Origin: an uncultured Gemmiger sp.
GTDB lineage: Bacteria; Bacillota; Clostridia; Oscillospirales; Ruminococcaceae
Assembly (NCBI GenBank): GCA_944388135.1
Contig: CALXHP010000058.1
Span: 1-59,823, forward strand
Length of the DNA stretch: 59,823 nt
Direction: 5' to 3'
Made by a program: the position numbers and the translations under genes. Shown here one piece after another: positions 8,676-17,071 of the stretch. The notes below the pieces were generated by a model, which was given only the letters and a program-made list of their open reading frames with translations, had not been told where the DNA came from and searched no databases. How positions within the stretch are numbered: position 1 is the first letter of the stretch; every line of letters begins with the position of its first letter.

Positions 8676-8915
8676 TCAGAAGACGAACAGCAGAAGCAGA
8701 GAAATAACCAGCGAATAGATACCGGTAGATTCCGTGATGGCGCAGCCCAGAATCATATTGGTACGAAGTACATTGGTCATTTCAGGCTGGCGGGACATGC
8801 CCTCCAACGCTTTGCCCACAGCATTACCTTCACCGATAGCCGGGCCAATGGCTCCAAATCCGATTGCGATACCGGCGCCGATGGCACAGGCGGCTTTTAC
8901 GATTGCAGCTTCCAT
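8676..8915 (-). CDS. atpE: F-type ATP synthase c subunit, Na+-type ion site
   Basis: The 79-residue hairpin proteolipid forms the membrane rotor ring. The start at 8915 has AGGAGG directly upstream; a longer frame is not supported. The polar loop is RQPE (42-45). Helix 1 has Glu29 in the position occupied by Gln32 in the Ilyobacter Na+ ring, and helix 2 has Glu62-Ser63-Thr64 with Tyr67 (ESTGIY). Glu32 plus Glu65 with Ser/Thr/Tyr is the two-carboxylate Na+ motif described for the Fusobacterium c-ring. Na+ coupling is therefore likely but not proven. Confidence 0.96.
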   Translation of the reverse strand: MEAAIVKAACAIGAGIAIGFGAIGPAIGEGNAVGKALEGMSRQPEMTNVLRTNMILGCAITESTGIYSLVISLLLLFVF

Positions 8916-8944
8916 AGGGGTTCCTCCTATAATAAAATACAAAG

Positions 8945-9808
8945 TCAGGCTTCTTCCGGCGCCGGGCAAGCATTGCCCACATAAACCGTCGTCAGCAAAC
9001 TAAAGACGAGGGCCTGTACCCCGCCGGAAAAAACATCAAAATAAAGACTCAGAATTCCAGGAATACCGACTTCCAGATAAGGTACACCGCCGAGTCCCAA
9101 CAAGGTCAATACACCCGTTGCGATAAAAACGATACCCAAGATTTTGCGGGGCATTTTCTTTTTTTGCAGACCACTGACCAGCAAAGCAACGCCTGCCGCC
9201 AGAACAACAACAGAGACGGGAATACTTTTTCCCAAAAGTCCCAGCAAGGCTGCCGAAGCAGTTGCCAGCGCAGTATAAAGAAGGCTGGTCAGCACGCCGC
9301 CGCCCGCTATGTTTCCGAAATGACGGAACGCCATAGAGATGGGCTGTGCGATTTCCGACACAAGATTCATGGGCGTCATAACCACAATGGGCTCTGTAAA
9401 TCCTTTCAGCCATCCCACAAAACCATTGGCTCTGATAGAGCATCCCCAACAGAGAAAACTGGTCATCAGCGCCCACGTCAGCGTCGTGGAGAGATCTGCC
9501 GTTGCAGATCGAAAGATTCCCGTCATCCCGATATAGGAGCCACACATGGACGACAAAAACAGTGCGCCGATGTAGGGTGTCCAATAGGCATTATGTTTGC
9601 CCATCGTATCTTCTACCATGCCATATAGCATGGATACGCCTTTTTCTACAAGAACCTGGCGCCGGGATGGTCTTTTTTCCAGATGGCGTCCCAGCAGAAT
9701 GCCTGCGATACATAGACAAACCATGACCACAAAAGAGGACACGATCGTCTGCGTAATGGGGATTCCACCAAACAAAGGGATCGTATAATAAATTTTGGGG
9801 CCATTCAT
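8945..9808 (-). CDS. atpB: F-type ATP synthase a subunit with extra membrane hairpin
   Basis: The 287-residue a subunit forms the stator ion channel. The essential arginine is Arg162 in EIAQPISMAFRHFGN, and the last helix has GGVQALVFSLLTTVYV. Between them, residues about 194-241 form an added block of two hydrophobic segments joined by a basic turn (QKKKMPRK), which ordinary a subunits lack at this place. The frame stays open and family sequence resumes after it, so it is an insertion rather than a frameshift. It overlaps atpI by four bases. Confidence 0.95.
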   Translation of the reverse strand: MNGPKIYYTIPLFGGIPITQTIVSSFVVMVCLCIAGILLGRHLEKRPSRRQVLVEKGVSMLYGMVEDTMGKHNAYWTPYIGALFLSSMCGSYIGMTGIFRSATADLSTTLTWALMTSFLCWGCSIRANGFVGWLKGFTEPIVVMTPMNLVSEIAQPISMAFRHFGNIAGGGVLTSLLYTALATASAALLGLLGKSIPVSVVVLAAGVALLVSGLQKKKMPRKILGIVFIATGVLTLLGLGGVPYLEVGIPGILSLYFDVFSGGVQALVFSLLTTVYVGNACPAPEEA

Positions 9809-10221
9809 AAGCCTGTGTCACCGCCCTTGTCGTCCTTACGGAAAAATTCCACCAGTTTTAACGCAACTTGCGCCAGCAGTAACGGCAGTAATGCCGCAAC
9901 GGGATCACAAATCCGGGAGCGAAACAGCAAAATATAAATGACCGCCAGCGCCAAAAGACGAACCACACCGGAGGCCTGAATGGATAGCTGTGCACCTTGC
10001 GGATTGTTATCACGTGCGGCACGATCCAAAGCATTGGATACCGTAATACTTAAAGATATAAAGTTTCCCACTGCCAGCAGCAGACCGATGACTGCGCCAA
10101 TCAAGACCGAATAGGTAAAAGCTCCAAGCAGTGCATACCCCACCAGCATGATTCCAACACAGACAACCAAAGCTCCGGTCAAGCGCGCCACCTGATGCAG
10201 GATGTCTTTATGCTTTTGCAT
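9805..10221 (-). CDS. atpI: AtpI-like membrane protein of the ATP synthase operon
   Basis: The 138-residue protein has four predicted membrane helices (about 14-32, 35-58, 84-102 and 105-125) and a charged tail. Its place before atpB and its size fit AtpI, implicated in c-ring assembly or Mg2+ uptake. Sequence conservation in this family is low, so the call leans on context. The ATG at 10221 is preferred over an upstream TTG because AAAGGAG lies nine bases before it. Confidence 0.78.
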   Translation of the reverse strand: MQKHKDILHQVARLTGALVVCVGIMLVGYALLGAFTYSVLIGAVIGLLLAVGNFISLSITVSNALDRAARDNNPQGAQLSIQASGVVRLLALAVIYILLFRSRICDPVAALLPLLLAQVALKLVEFFRKDDKGGDTGL

Positions 10222-10239
10222 AAACAAAGGCTCCTTTCG

Positions 10240-10509
10240 CTATCTATGGCGATTAAAAGATACCGGTGGCGGTGTCTTGGGGGGATTTTCCTTTCCCTGG
10301 CGTTCAATAGCTTTCAGGGAAGAACGCAAGCTGCCCGCCGCGCTCAGTATTCCTAAAATCACGCCGGCAACAACAATCCAACCACCCAGTGAAAAACGCT
10401 TTTGCAACCATACGGCAGCTCCCACAAACAAGATGGGCGGGACACAAATGGAAAGCCCAAATTGCGTAAGCCAGACAAGATGGCGAGAGATATCGTATAA
10501 ATCCTTCAT
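10240..10509 (-). CDS. atpZ: AtpZ/AtpI-family small membrane protein
   Basis: The 89-residue protein has two membrane helices with a short turn (about residues 12-33 and 42-62) followed by a basic, proline-rich tail. AtpZ proteins encoded first in atp operons form a small membrane complex with AtpI and are linked to ion supply or synthase assembly. The start at 10509 is placed after GGGAGGATCT. It is the first gene after the operon promoter. Confidence 0.75.
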   Translation of the reverse strand: MKDLYDISRHLVWLTQFGLSICVPPILFVGAAVWLQKRFSLGGWIVVAGVILGILSAAGSLRSSLKAIERQGKENPPKTPPPVSFNRHR

Positions 10510-10547
10510 AGATCCTCCCTGCACGTTCCGTTGCCGCCAATGGCTAT

Positions 10548-10576
10548 AGTATACACCAGAGAGGCTAATTTTTCAA
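10548..10576 (-). promoter_or_regulatory. Promoter of the ATP synthase operon
   Basis: On the minus strand TTGAAA (10571-10576) and TATACT (10548-10553) are 17 bases apart, about 40 bases upstream of atpZ. No attenuator-like structure is visible in the leader. Confidence 0.8.
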
Positions 10577-10809
10577 CAATTTCTTTTTACTGTGTACTAT
10601 AATTTTTGTTTATTTTTCTTGTTGTGGGCCGTTTTCTCAAAGACTTGATCATTGTTTTGCGCAGAGTTTATGTTACATTTCTTCGTGTAGTATTACGCGA
10701 AATAACCGAAATAAAACCGGAAACCCAATACAGGAATTGACTTTTATTTATAGGAAGGTGTCCTTTTAAATATCCATATTTTCCAATATTTGGTTTTCCC
10801 AAAAAGATT
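10577..10809. other. AT-rich intergenic region without recognised features
   Basis: Together with the flanking promoter and terminator this makes a 354-base gap between atpZ and plsY. It is AT-rich, with no start codon having a ribosome site and no stable hairpin. I see nothing functional in it. Confidence 0.6.
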
Positions 10810-10846
10810 GTATAAAAATAGCGGCGTGGCTTTCGAGCCACGCCGC
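10810..10846 (-). terminator. Terminator of the plsY operon
   Basis: GCGGCGTGGCT (10821-10831) pairs perfectly with 10836-10846 around a TTCG-type loop. On the minus strand TATTTTTATAC follows. It lies 17 bases past the plsY stop. Confidence 0.92.
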
Positions 10847-10863
10847 CATGGTAAAACATGTAT

Positions 10864-11526
10864 TTACTTTTTGGTTCCAAAGCGATATTCTGTTCCGTTG
10901 CGCAGACGCTCAATGTTTGCGCGGTGCAGCCAGATCACCATTGTCGCCATTATGGCACAGCACAGTGTGTTGAAAATGATGGTAGGGACATTGGCGCCAA
11001 GGATGATCCAGTAAATCAAGGTGACTACAGGGAAAAGTCCCGCCACCATAATACTGCCCAAAGAAACGATCCTGGTAAATGCGAACTGAATCAAAAACAC
11101 AAGCAGCAAAATTCCGCAAACCACAGGACTTATGGAAAGCGCCGCCCCGGCACCAACCAAGACGCACTTTCCGCCTTTAAATCCAAAATACAGGGGTCGG
11201 CTATGGCCGATCATGCAGAAAATAGCCGCCAGGTAGGCGCCACACACCGGCGCCAGCAAGGCGTCCGTTCCAATCAAAGAAGCAAACAGCACCCGTCCGA
11301 TGTTGGCAGCCGCAACACTTTTGCCAACATCCCCAATAATGGTAAGAACGGCCGGAAACTTTCCGTATGTCCGCAGGACATTGGTCATTCCAGCGTTGCC
11401 GCTCCCATGCGTACGTACATCCTCGTTGAACATAGCCTTGGAAATCAACACACTAAACAAAATGCTGCCAAGGAGATAACCCGCCAAAGCTGCCAGAACA
11501 CAAGCCGCAATAACATGAAGAACCAT
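10864..11526 (-). CDS. plsY: Acyl-phosphate:glycerol-3-phosphate acyltransferase
   Basis: The 220-residue integral membrane enzyme transfers the acyl group from acyl-phosphate to sn-glycerol-3-phosphate, the first step of phospholipid synthesis. Family motifs are visible: GYLLGSI near the N-terminus, HGSGNAGMTNVLRTYGK (about 40-56), and HSRPLYFGFKGGK (about 108-120). Several hydrophobic helices span the rest. It follows der by six bases and ends the operon at a strong terminator. Confidence 0.94.
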   Translation of the reverse strand: MVLHVIAACVLAALAGYLLGSILFSVLISKAMFNEDVRTHGSGNAGMTNVLRTYGKFPAVLTIIGDVGKSVAAANIGRVLFASLIGTDALLAPVCGAYLAAIFCMIGHSRPLYFGFKGGKCVLVGAGAALSISPVVCGILLLVFLIQFAFTRIVSLGSIMVAGLFPVVTLIYWIILGANVPTIIFNTLCCAIMATMVIWLHRANIERLRNGTEYRFGTKK

Positions 11527-11532
11527 GATACC

Positions 11533-12876
11533 TTACACCTTTCCTGCTTTTACCGCACCGTCGCCGTGTTCCCGTGTAATCATACGGATCGGCGTTCCCG
11601 TCAATCCGAACGTTTCACGGATCTGATTTTCCAGATAACGTTGATACGAAAAATGGAACAACGCTTTCTGATTGACAAAACAGACAAACGTAGGGGGGCG
11701 CGTGGAAGTTTGTGTAATATAAAATACCTTCAGTCGCTTTCCCTTATCCGAAGGCGGCTGTACTTTGGCCGTCGCACGGGCCAGCATCTCATTGAGCGCG
11801 CCGGTGGGAATGCGGGTGCCATTCTGGATATCGACAAAATGAATCGTCTCAAACAGCTTGTCCACACGCTGGCCGGTTTTGGCACTGATAAACACAATGG
11901 GGGCATAGGACATGAAGCTGAAGTCTTCCTCCAGCTGCTTGCGCATCGTGTCCATCGTGTAGCTGTCTTTTTCAACGGCATCCCATTTGTTCACCGCGAT
12001 AATGCAGGCCTTTCCCTGCTCATGGGCATAGCCGGCCACCTTGGAATCCTGTTCCGTAAAGCCGACCGTGGCATCGATCATAATGACGCATACACGACTG
12101 CGCTCAACTGCCGCCAGGCTGCGCAGCACACTGTATCGTTCGACGCCGCTTTCCACCTTCCCCTTTTTGCGCAGACCGGCGGTATCCGTAAAAACGAATT
12201 TTCCGTATTTATTCTCCACCAGTGTGTCAATGGCATCGCGGGTAGTTCCCGCCTCGTTGGCGACAATCAGACGGTTTTCGCCCAGAATGTGGTTGATCAG
12301 GCTGGACTTGCCCACATTGGGACGCCCGATCACCGCCACGGTAATGCGGTCGTCGCTGTCTTCGTCCTCCTGGGCAAAATTCAGGTGCGCACAAACGGCA
12401 TCCAGCAAATCACCGGTTCCATGACCGTGAACGCCGGAAACCGGAATGATCTCTCCCAACCCCAAAGAATAGAAGTCATAAAGCTCCATGGGAGGTTCGC
12501 CGATCTTGTCGCATTTATTGACGGCAAGAACTACCGGCTTTCCGCTGCGCATCAGCATACCGGCAATATCCTGGTCCTGCGGTGTAACACCATTGGTCAG
12601 TTCCGTAACCATGATAATGCAGTCCGCTGAATCAATCGCAATTTGAGCCTGTTCCCGCATGTGGGCCAGCAGGCCATCGTCGATGCGCGGCTCGATGCCG
12701 CCGGTGTCCACCAGCAGGAATTTATTCCCGCACCACTCGCAGTCGCAAAAAATACGGTCACGGGTCACACCGGGGGTGTCCTCCACGATGGCAAGGCGCT
12801 GTCCGGTCAGCTTGTTAAAGATCGTAGACTTACCCACATTGGGCCGGCCTACGATGGCAACGATCGGTTTTGCCAT
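11533..12876 (-). CDS. der: Ribosome-assembly GTPase Der (EngA)
   Basis: The 447-residue protein has two tandem G domains and a C-terminal KH-like domain, the Der signature; it acts in 50S subunit maturation. P-loops GRPNVGKS appear twice (about residues 8-15 and 185-192), with DTPG/DTAG switch II motifs and NKCD/NKWD specificity motifs. Length is normal. The start follows GGAGGGGAGGAC. It lies between the radical-SAM/PDZ gene and plsY. Confidence 0.97.
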   Translation of the reverse strand: MAKPIVAIVGRPNVGKSTIFNKLTGQRLAIVEDTPGVTRDRIFCDCEWCGNKFLLVDTGGIEPRIDDGLLAHMREQAQIAIDSADCIIMVTELTNGVTPQDQDIAGMLMRSGKPVVLAVNKCDKIGEPPMELYDFYSLGLGEIIPVSGVHGHGTGDLLDAVCAHLNFAQEDEDSDDRITVAVIGRPNVGKSSLINHILGENRLIVANEAGTTRDAIDTLVENKYGKFVFTDTAGLRKKGKVESGVERYSVLRSLAAVERSRVCVIMIDATVGFTEQDSKVAGYAHEQGKACIIAVNKWDAVEKDSYTMDTMRKQLEEDFSFMSYAPIVFISAKTGQRVDKLFETIHFVDIQNGTRIPTGALNEMLARATAKVQPPSDKGKRLKVFYITQTSTRPPTFVCFVNQKALFHFSYQRYLENQIRETFGLTGTPIRMITREHGDGAVKAGKV

Positions 12877-12888
12877 GTCCTCCCCTCC

Positions 12889-14226
12889 TTATTCGGGTCT
12901 TTTTTTGATTCTTCGTATACGCTTATGTGTACTCAGCAATGCTTTGCAGCACCCTTGGCCGTCCGTGGGAATTGTCATCGTCCGGCATTCCAAGGCCTCG
13001 GCAAGCTGCGGCAAAGTGATATCATCAAGAAAACGATCTTTTTCATCGCGCAGCATCACTTCCGGTACCGCAAGCAGCCCACTTTGAATTTTGCCTTTGC
13101 ATTGCTTGATGATATCGGTTCCTGTTACCAGTCCCGCCACGCTGACATTGCCGCCAAAATAGTCGTTTCGGATCTGATGGACCGTAACTCTGACCTGTGG
13201 ATATTTTTCCATCAAAGCCCGTGCGGACTGCTCAATCAACGGGCCGGCCAAAGTGCCGGTAACCACATCTATACCATGAGGCAGAACCAACCCGCAGTAA
13301 TCTTCCAGTTCTTCCAGGAACGTATCGTGGTAAAGCCGCCACATGCCGACGCCATCTTCCAGCTGTGCAAATTCATCATAGAACTGCGCACCGGGAATAT
13401 CTTTCCCGGAAGTGAGATACCACTCATCACTGGGGTATACAATGCTCCGGCCAAATTGTTCGCGGCAGCGGCAACTGTATTCTTCCAGAATGGCAAGCGT
13501 CTCTGCCGCAGATTCTTTGTCATAGGGCTGTAATTTATACAGCCCTTTCCGGTAGTCGGTAACCCCAGCCGGGACCACCGCTATGCTTCCAACCTGCGGA
13601 CGCAAGGCCAACAGATCATCCAGTGTACGCCGCAGTTCTTCCCCGTCATTGATGCCCCGGCAAAGTACCAGCTGGCAGTTCAATTCAATACCGCCGGCAG
13701 CCAACTTGGGCAGATATTGCAAAACTTCCCCGCCCCGTTTGTTGGCCAGCATCCGAATACGAAGCTGCGGATTTGTGGTGTGCACCGAAACAAAAATCGG
13801 GCTGATGTGCATCTCGATGATGCGGTCAATTTCCCGCTCGGTAAGATTTGTCAGGGTAATATAGTTGCCAAACAGGAAGGAAAGGCGCTCGTCGTCATCT
13901 TTGAAATAGAGCGGTTCCCGCATCCCGGGCGGCAGCTGATCAATGAAACAGAACATGCAATGATTGGCACAACTGTGCTTTTCATCCCCGAGATAGGTTT
14001 TAAAATTACAGCCCAGGGGCTCATACTCGCCTTTTTCCACTGTCAGCGTCCGACGCTCTTCCTTCTGGCATACTTCCAGGGAAAAATGTGCCGGCGTTGT
14101 GTAAAACTGATAATCCAAAGCATCTCCAAGGGGATGCCCGTCTACAGCCAGCAGGGCGCAGCCTTCTGTAATCCCGGCTTTTTGGGCCGGGGAGTCTGCA
14201 TCGACTGAAGTCACATACAAGGCCAT
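12889..14226 (-). CDS. DUF512-type radical SAM protein with PDZ domain
   Basis: This 445-residue protein has an N-terminal PDZ-like domain (VDADSPAQKAGITEGCALLAVDG), a radical SAM cluster motif CANHCMFC, then DUF512. The family is common in anaerobic Clostridia, often next to der, and its substrate is unknown. The start at 14226 follows AAAGGAGAG; an upstream ATG would run through the terminator of rpmF. Twelve bases separate it from der. An [4Fe-4S] enzyme is predicted from the motif; any specific reaction would be a guess. Confidence 0.88.
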   Translation of the reverse strand: MALYVTSVDADSPAQKAGITEGCALLAVDGHPLGDALDYQFYTTPAHFSLEVCQKEERRTLTVEKGEYEPLGCNFKTYLGDEKHSCANHCMFCFIDQLPPGMREPLYFKDDDERLSFLFGNYITLTNLTEREIDRIIEMHISPIFVSVHTTNPQLRIRMLANKRGGEVLQYLPKLAAGGIELNCQLVLCRGINDGEELRRTLDDLLALRPQVGSIAVVPAGVTDYRKGLYKLQPYDKESAAETLAILEEYSCRCREQFGRSIVYPSDEWYLTSGKDIPGAQFYDEFAQLEDGVGMWRLYHDTFLEELEDYCGLVLPHGIDVVTGTLAGPLIEQSARALMEKYPQVRVTVHQIRNDYFGGNVSVAGLVTGTDIIKQCKGKIQSGLLAVPEVMLRDEKDRFLDDITLPQLAEALECRTMTIPTDGQGCCKALLSTHKRIRRIKKRPE

Positions 14227-14261
14227 GATTCCGGCTCTCCTTTCCGTGAAAACAGACAGTA

Positions 14262-14290
14262 ACAAAAATGGGGAAGGCATTGCCCTCCCC
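14262..14290 (-). terminator. Terminator after rpmF
   Basis: GGGGAGGGCA pairs with TGCCTTCCCC (one mismatch), followed on the minus strand by ATTTTTGTT. It would separate yceD-rpmF from the radical-SAM/der/plsY genes, possibly as a partial terminator. Confidence 0.75.
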
Positions 14291-14301
14291 TAGCAAGAAA
14301 C

Positions 14302-14487
14302 TTACGCTTCCTTCTTGATGACTTCCTGGCCTTTGTAGTAGCCACACTTGCCGCAAACCTTATGGGGAACCTTCAGTTCGCCACACTGCGGGCACTTCAC
14401 CAGCGTCGGCGCCTCCAGTTTCCAGACATTAGAGCGACGTTTGTCGCGGCGGGCTTGAGAATGCTTTCTCTTGGGTACGATAGCCAT
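14302..14487 (-). CDS. rpmF: Ribosomal protein bL32
   Basis: The 61-residue protein starts AIVPKRKHSQARRDKRRS, the bL32 hallmark, and has two CxxC-type pairs (CPQC and CGKC) that should bind zinc, making it the zinc-containing form. It follows yceD by 24 bases, the conserved yceD-rpmF order. Confidence 0.97.
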   Translation of the reverse strand: MAIVPKRKHSQARRDKRRSNVWKLEAPTLVKCPQCGELKVPHKVCGKCGYYKGQEVIKKEA

Positions 14488-14511
14488 AATCGGACACCTC
14501 CTTGGTGAAAT

Positions 14512-15012
14512 TCAACTGAGCAGTTGTTTTAATATGCTAAGCCTTGCATCTGCAGGGGCAGCATTGTCTGCCGGTTGGCAGGTACATCCTGCCGCCTTCT
14601 TTTTGCCGCAGATGGGGCATAGACCTTGGCAATCGGTGTTGCAGAGCAATACCGTGGGCACCTCGAATATCAATTCCTGAAATACCAATTCATCGAGGTC
14701 AAGGCAGCCTTTTTCCTGACAAGGCAACTCAAAATCAGGATCTTCCACATCACGCATTCTTACCAGATATTCTCTCTCAAATGCATATTCCCTGTGAATC
14801 GGCTCCAAGCAACGTGCACACTCGGCATCCACTTTTGCGTTTACACACAACAGCAACGCCGCGCCATCAGTGGTGGGCGTTGCCGAAAAGTCACATTCTG
14901 CCGGAGCGGACAAGGTATAATCGCCAAAGTTTGCCTGGGAAAGGTCTGCCAGAAAATGCACTTTATAAGGCACTCTGGCATTTTCCAGAAAAGATCGCAG
15001 ATCAAATTGCAT
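14512..15012 (-). CDS. yceD: YceD-family (DUF177) protein
   Basis: The 166-residue protein has the DUF177 core: AECARCLEPIHREYAFEREYLV, then LDLDELVFQELIFEVPTVLLC and a C-terminal Cys-rich segment (CQGLCPICGKKKAAGCTC). YceD is encoded before rpmF in many bacteria and has been linked to 23S rRNA processing; the biochemical role here is inferred from family. The start at 15012 follows GAGGTG by six bases. It has its own promoter. Confidence 0.92.
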   Translation of the reverse strand: MQFDLRSFLENARVPYKVHFLADLSQANFGDYTLSAPAECDFSATPTTDGAALLLCVNAKVDAECARCLEPIHREYAFEREYLVRMRDVEDPDFELPCQEKGCLDLDELVFQELIFEVPTVLLCNTDCQGLCPICGKKKAAGCTCQPADNAAPADARLSILKQLLS

Positions 15013-15038
15013 AGTACACCTCAAAAGGTTGCTTAAAT

Positions 15039-15067
15039 AGTATACACAAGTGACAGGGGCTTGTCAA
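15039..15067 (-). promoter_or_regulatory. Promoter of yceD-rpmF
   Basis: On the minus strand TTGACA (15062-15067) and TATACT (15039-15044) are 17 bases apart, about 27 bases before the yceD start. Confidence 0.88.
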
Positions 15068-15107
15068 CAAGAAAACCGCAAAAAGTTGCGATTTTTTTCT
15101 GGTTTTT

Positions 15108-15146
15108 CGTAAAAAACAGGGCGGGAAAGCCTCTTTCCCGCCCTGT
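15108..15146 (-). terminator. Terminator of the P-loop gene
   Basis: ACAGGGCGGGAAAG (15116-15129) pairs perfectly with 15133-15146, a 14-bp stem with a three-base loop. On the minus strand TTTTTTACG follows. Confidence 0.93.
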
Positions 15147-15173
15147 CGTCTTCTTCAAAGGGTCGTTTATGCT

Positions 15174-15578
15174 TCAGATCACATACTTCTTCAGATCTTC
15201 GGGCAGCTCGTCCGCATTCGCAGAGACCGTAACCACAACCTCGATGTTCTTGGTGATCTTATCGATGGCTTTCAGGACCTTGTCTGCAGCATTCAGATCG
15301 TGATCGATGATGCGCAGAATGCCGTCAATGAACAGCTCCGTGATATCATAGTTGCCTGCCAGAACGCCGGCCACAAAACCGTACAGCATATCCGCTCCGG
15401 TGACGCCATATTCATCCACGTCCACCAGACGAGCGGCATGATTGATTTCGGTGGTGAGCTTCATGCACTTCTCGATAACAACAATGTTGCCGGAAGTGGT
15501 TTTGGTCGCCTTGTCGATCATCTCAATCATGGTCTTGGTCTTGCCAGAGCCCTTGGTTCCAACAATCAATTTCAGCAT
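15174..15578 (-). CDS. Small P-loop protein of unknown function
   Basis: This 134-residue protein opens with a Walker A loop GTKGSGKT (residues 7-14), then helix KTMIEMIDKATKTT, and has a later ITELFIDGILRI segment that could serve as Walker B. No transmembrane or recognised partner domain is seen. Similar short P-loop proteins are widespread in Clostridia and are often labelled only as hypothetical. It is preceded by AAAGGAGG, sits 48 bases after pgi without an obvious promoter of its own, and ends at a strong terminator, so it is probably co-transcribed with pgi. Confidence 0.85.
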   Translation of the reverse strand: MLKLIVGTKGSGKTKTMIEMIDKATKTTSGNIVVIEKCMKLTTEINHAARLVDVDEYGVTGADMLYGFVAGVLAGNYDITELFIDGILRIIDHDLNAADKVLKAIDKITKNIEVVVTVSANADELPEDLKKYVI

Positions 15579-15626
15579 AAGGGGGTACCTCCTTTATTCG
15601 TGAGCGCCTCACGGCGCAAGTTTCCG

Positions 15627-16961
15627 TCAGTCCTGCAGCTTTGCTTCCAGTTCCGCCTTGCGGTCCTCATAGCCGGGCTTGCCGAGCAACGCAAACATAT
15701 TCTTCTTATAACTTTCAACGCCGGGCTGATCAAAGGGGTTGACAGAGAGCAGATAGCCAGACACCGCGCAAGCCTTCCAGAAGAAGTAAATCAACTCACC
15801 GATATCATGGGCGCTGAGGCTGTCCACTTCAATGATACCCAGCGGAACGCCGCCGTCGGTGTGGGCCAGAATGGTGCCCTCCATAGCTTTGCGGTTGACA
15901 ACGCTCATATTCTGGTCGGCCAGGAAGTTCAGACCGTCAAAGTTGCCTTCCAGCGGCTCGATATAGAAGTCCTCACGGGTGTTTTTCACATCCACATAAG
16001 TTTCAAACATCACGCGGCTGCCGTCCTGCAGGAACTGTCCCATAGAGTGCAGATCGGTGGAGAAAATGCAGGAAGTAGGCATCAAGCCCTTCTGGTCCTT
16101 GCCCTCGCTCTCTCCGAAGAGCTGCTTATACCACTCATTCATCATGGTAAAGTCAGGCTCAAAGCAGGCAAGCGTTTCCACGCTCTTGCCCTTGCGATAG
16201 AGAATGTTGCGGGTCATGGCATAGCGATAGGCATCGTTGTCCATGCTGCACTTTCCGAACTTCTCGCGGCCATCGGCAGCGCCCTGCATCAGCTCATCAA
16301 TGTCGATGCCGGCGCACGCGATAGGCAGCAAGCCCACTGCGGTGAGCACGGAGTAGCGGCCACCCACGTCATCGGGAACCACGAAGGTCGGCCAGCCCTG
16401 TTCATTGGCCAGCTGTTTGAGAGTTCCTTTGGCGCGGTCCGTCGTAGCGTAAATGCGCTTGTTGGCCTCTTCGGGGCCGACGGAGTCTTCCAAGAGCTTA
16501 CGCAGCACACGGAATGCCAGCGCGGTTTCGGTGGTGGTGCCGGACTTGGAAATAACGTTGATGGAGAACCGCTTACCCTTGGTCAGCTTGATGATATCGT
16601 TGAGCGCTGTGGGCGAAATGGTATTGCCGCAGAAGTAAATCTTCAGGCCGTCGTCCAGTTCGTTGTGATACAGACCACGGACGGCCTCCACCACAGCGCG
16701 TGCGCCCAAGTAGGAGCCACCGATGCCGGCGACCAGCAGCACATCGGAATCCGAACGGATCTTTTGGGCAGCTTCCTTGATGCGGGCGAATTCTTCCTTA
16801 TCGTAAGTAACAGGCAGGTCAAGCCAGCCCAGGAAATCATTGCCGAAACCGGTCTTGGTTTCCAGTTGCTTGTGGGCCAACTCGACCTGCGGGTAAATTG
16901 CCTCATATTCTTCAGGACGGATAAATTTTGCCAGATGCTTGCCGTTAAATTTAACAGCCAT
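15627..16961 (-). CDS. pgi: Glucose-6-phosphate isomerase
   Basis: The 444-residue enzyme interconverts glucose-6-phosphate and fructose-6-phosphate in glycolysis. It is the short bacterial form. Motifs include [11 protein letters not shown] (about 80-90), the sugar-phosphate loop [10 protein letters not shown] near residue 140, and the C-terminal [15 protein letters not shown] consensus promoter lies directly upstream and the start has AAAGGAGTG before it. Confidence 0.97.
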   Translation of the reverse strand: MAVKFNGKHLAKFIRPEEYEAIYPQVELAHKQLETKTGFGNDFLGWLDLPVTYDKEEFARIKEAAQKIRSDSDVLLVAGIGGSYLGARAVVEAVRGLYHNELDDGLKIYFCGNTISPTALNDIIKLTKGKRFSINVISKSGTTTETALAFRVLRKLLEDSVGPEEANKRIYATTDRAKGTLKQLANEQGWPTFVVPDDVGGRYSVLTAVGLLPIACAGIDIDELMQGAADGREKFGKCSMDNDAYRYAMTRNILYRKGKSVETLACFEPDFTMMNEWYKQLFGESEGKDQKGLMPTSCIFSTDLHSMGQFLQDGSRVMFETYVDVKNTREDFYIEPLEGNFDGLNFLADQNMSVVNRKAMEGTILAHTDGGVPLGIIEVDSLSAHDIGELIYFFWKACAVSGYLLSVNPFDQPGVESYKKNMFALLGKPGYEDRKAELEAKLQD

Positions 16962-16995
16962 CTTTATGCCACTCCTTTATGTTTTGATTGTCTTC

Positions 16996-17024
16996 ATGAT
17001 ACCGTTTTGCGTCGGTATTGTCAA
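16996..17024 (-). promoter_or_regulatory. Promoter of pgi
   Basis: On the minus strand TTGACA (17019-17024) and TATCAT (16996-17001) are separated by 17 bases. Confidence 0.88.
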
Positions 17025-17071
17025 GCAAATGTCCAGTATTTTTTTCGACTTTTTCATGAACATTGCACAAA

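Noticed and set aside
9082-9229. Suspicion of a frameshift or assembly error in atpB
   Set aside because: The frame stays open, hydrophobic pattern is regular, and a-subunit sequence resumes correctly after the added block.
10563-10590. Possible Rex-like site at the atp operon promoter
   Set aside because: Only one arm (TTGTTGA) fits; the second arm matches at about half the positions.
10668-10913. 81-codon minus-strand frame between plsY and atpZ
   Set aside because: It begins inside plsY in another frame, crosses the plsY terminator and has no ribosome site.
10858-12630. Plus-strand open frame of about 590 codons opposite plsY and der
   Set aside because: Same reason: antisense to two clear genes, no plausible start signal.
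15612-15626. Hairpin GCGCC/GGCGC after pgi as a terminator
   Set aside because: The stem is short and no T-run follows; read-through into the P-loop gene is more likely.
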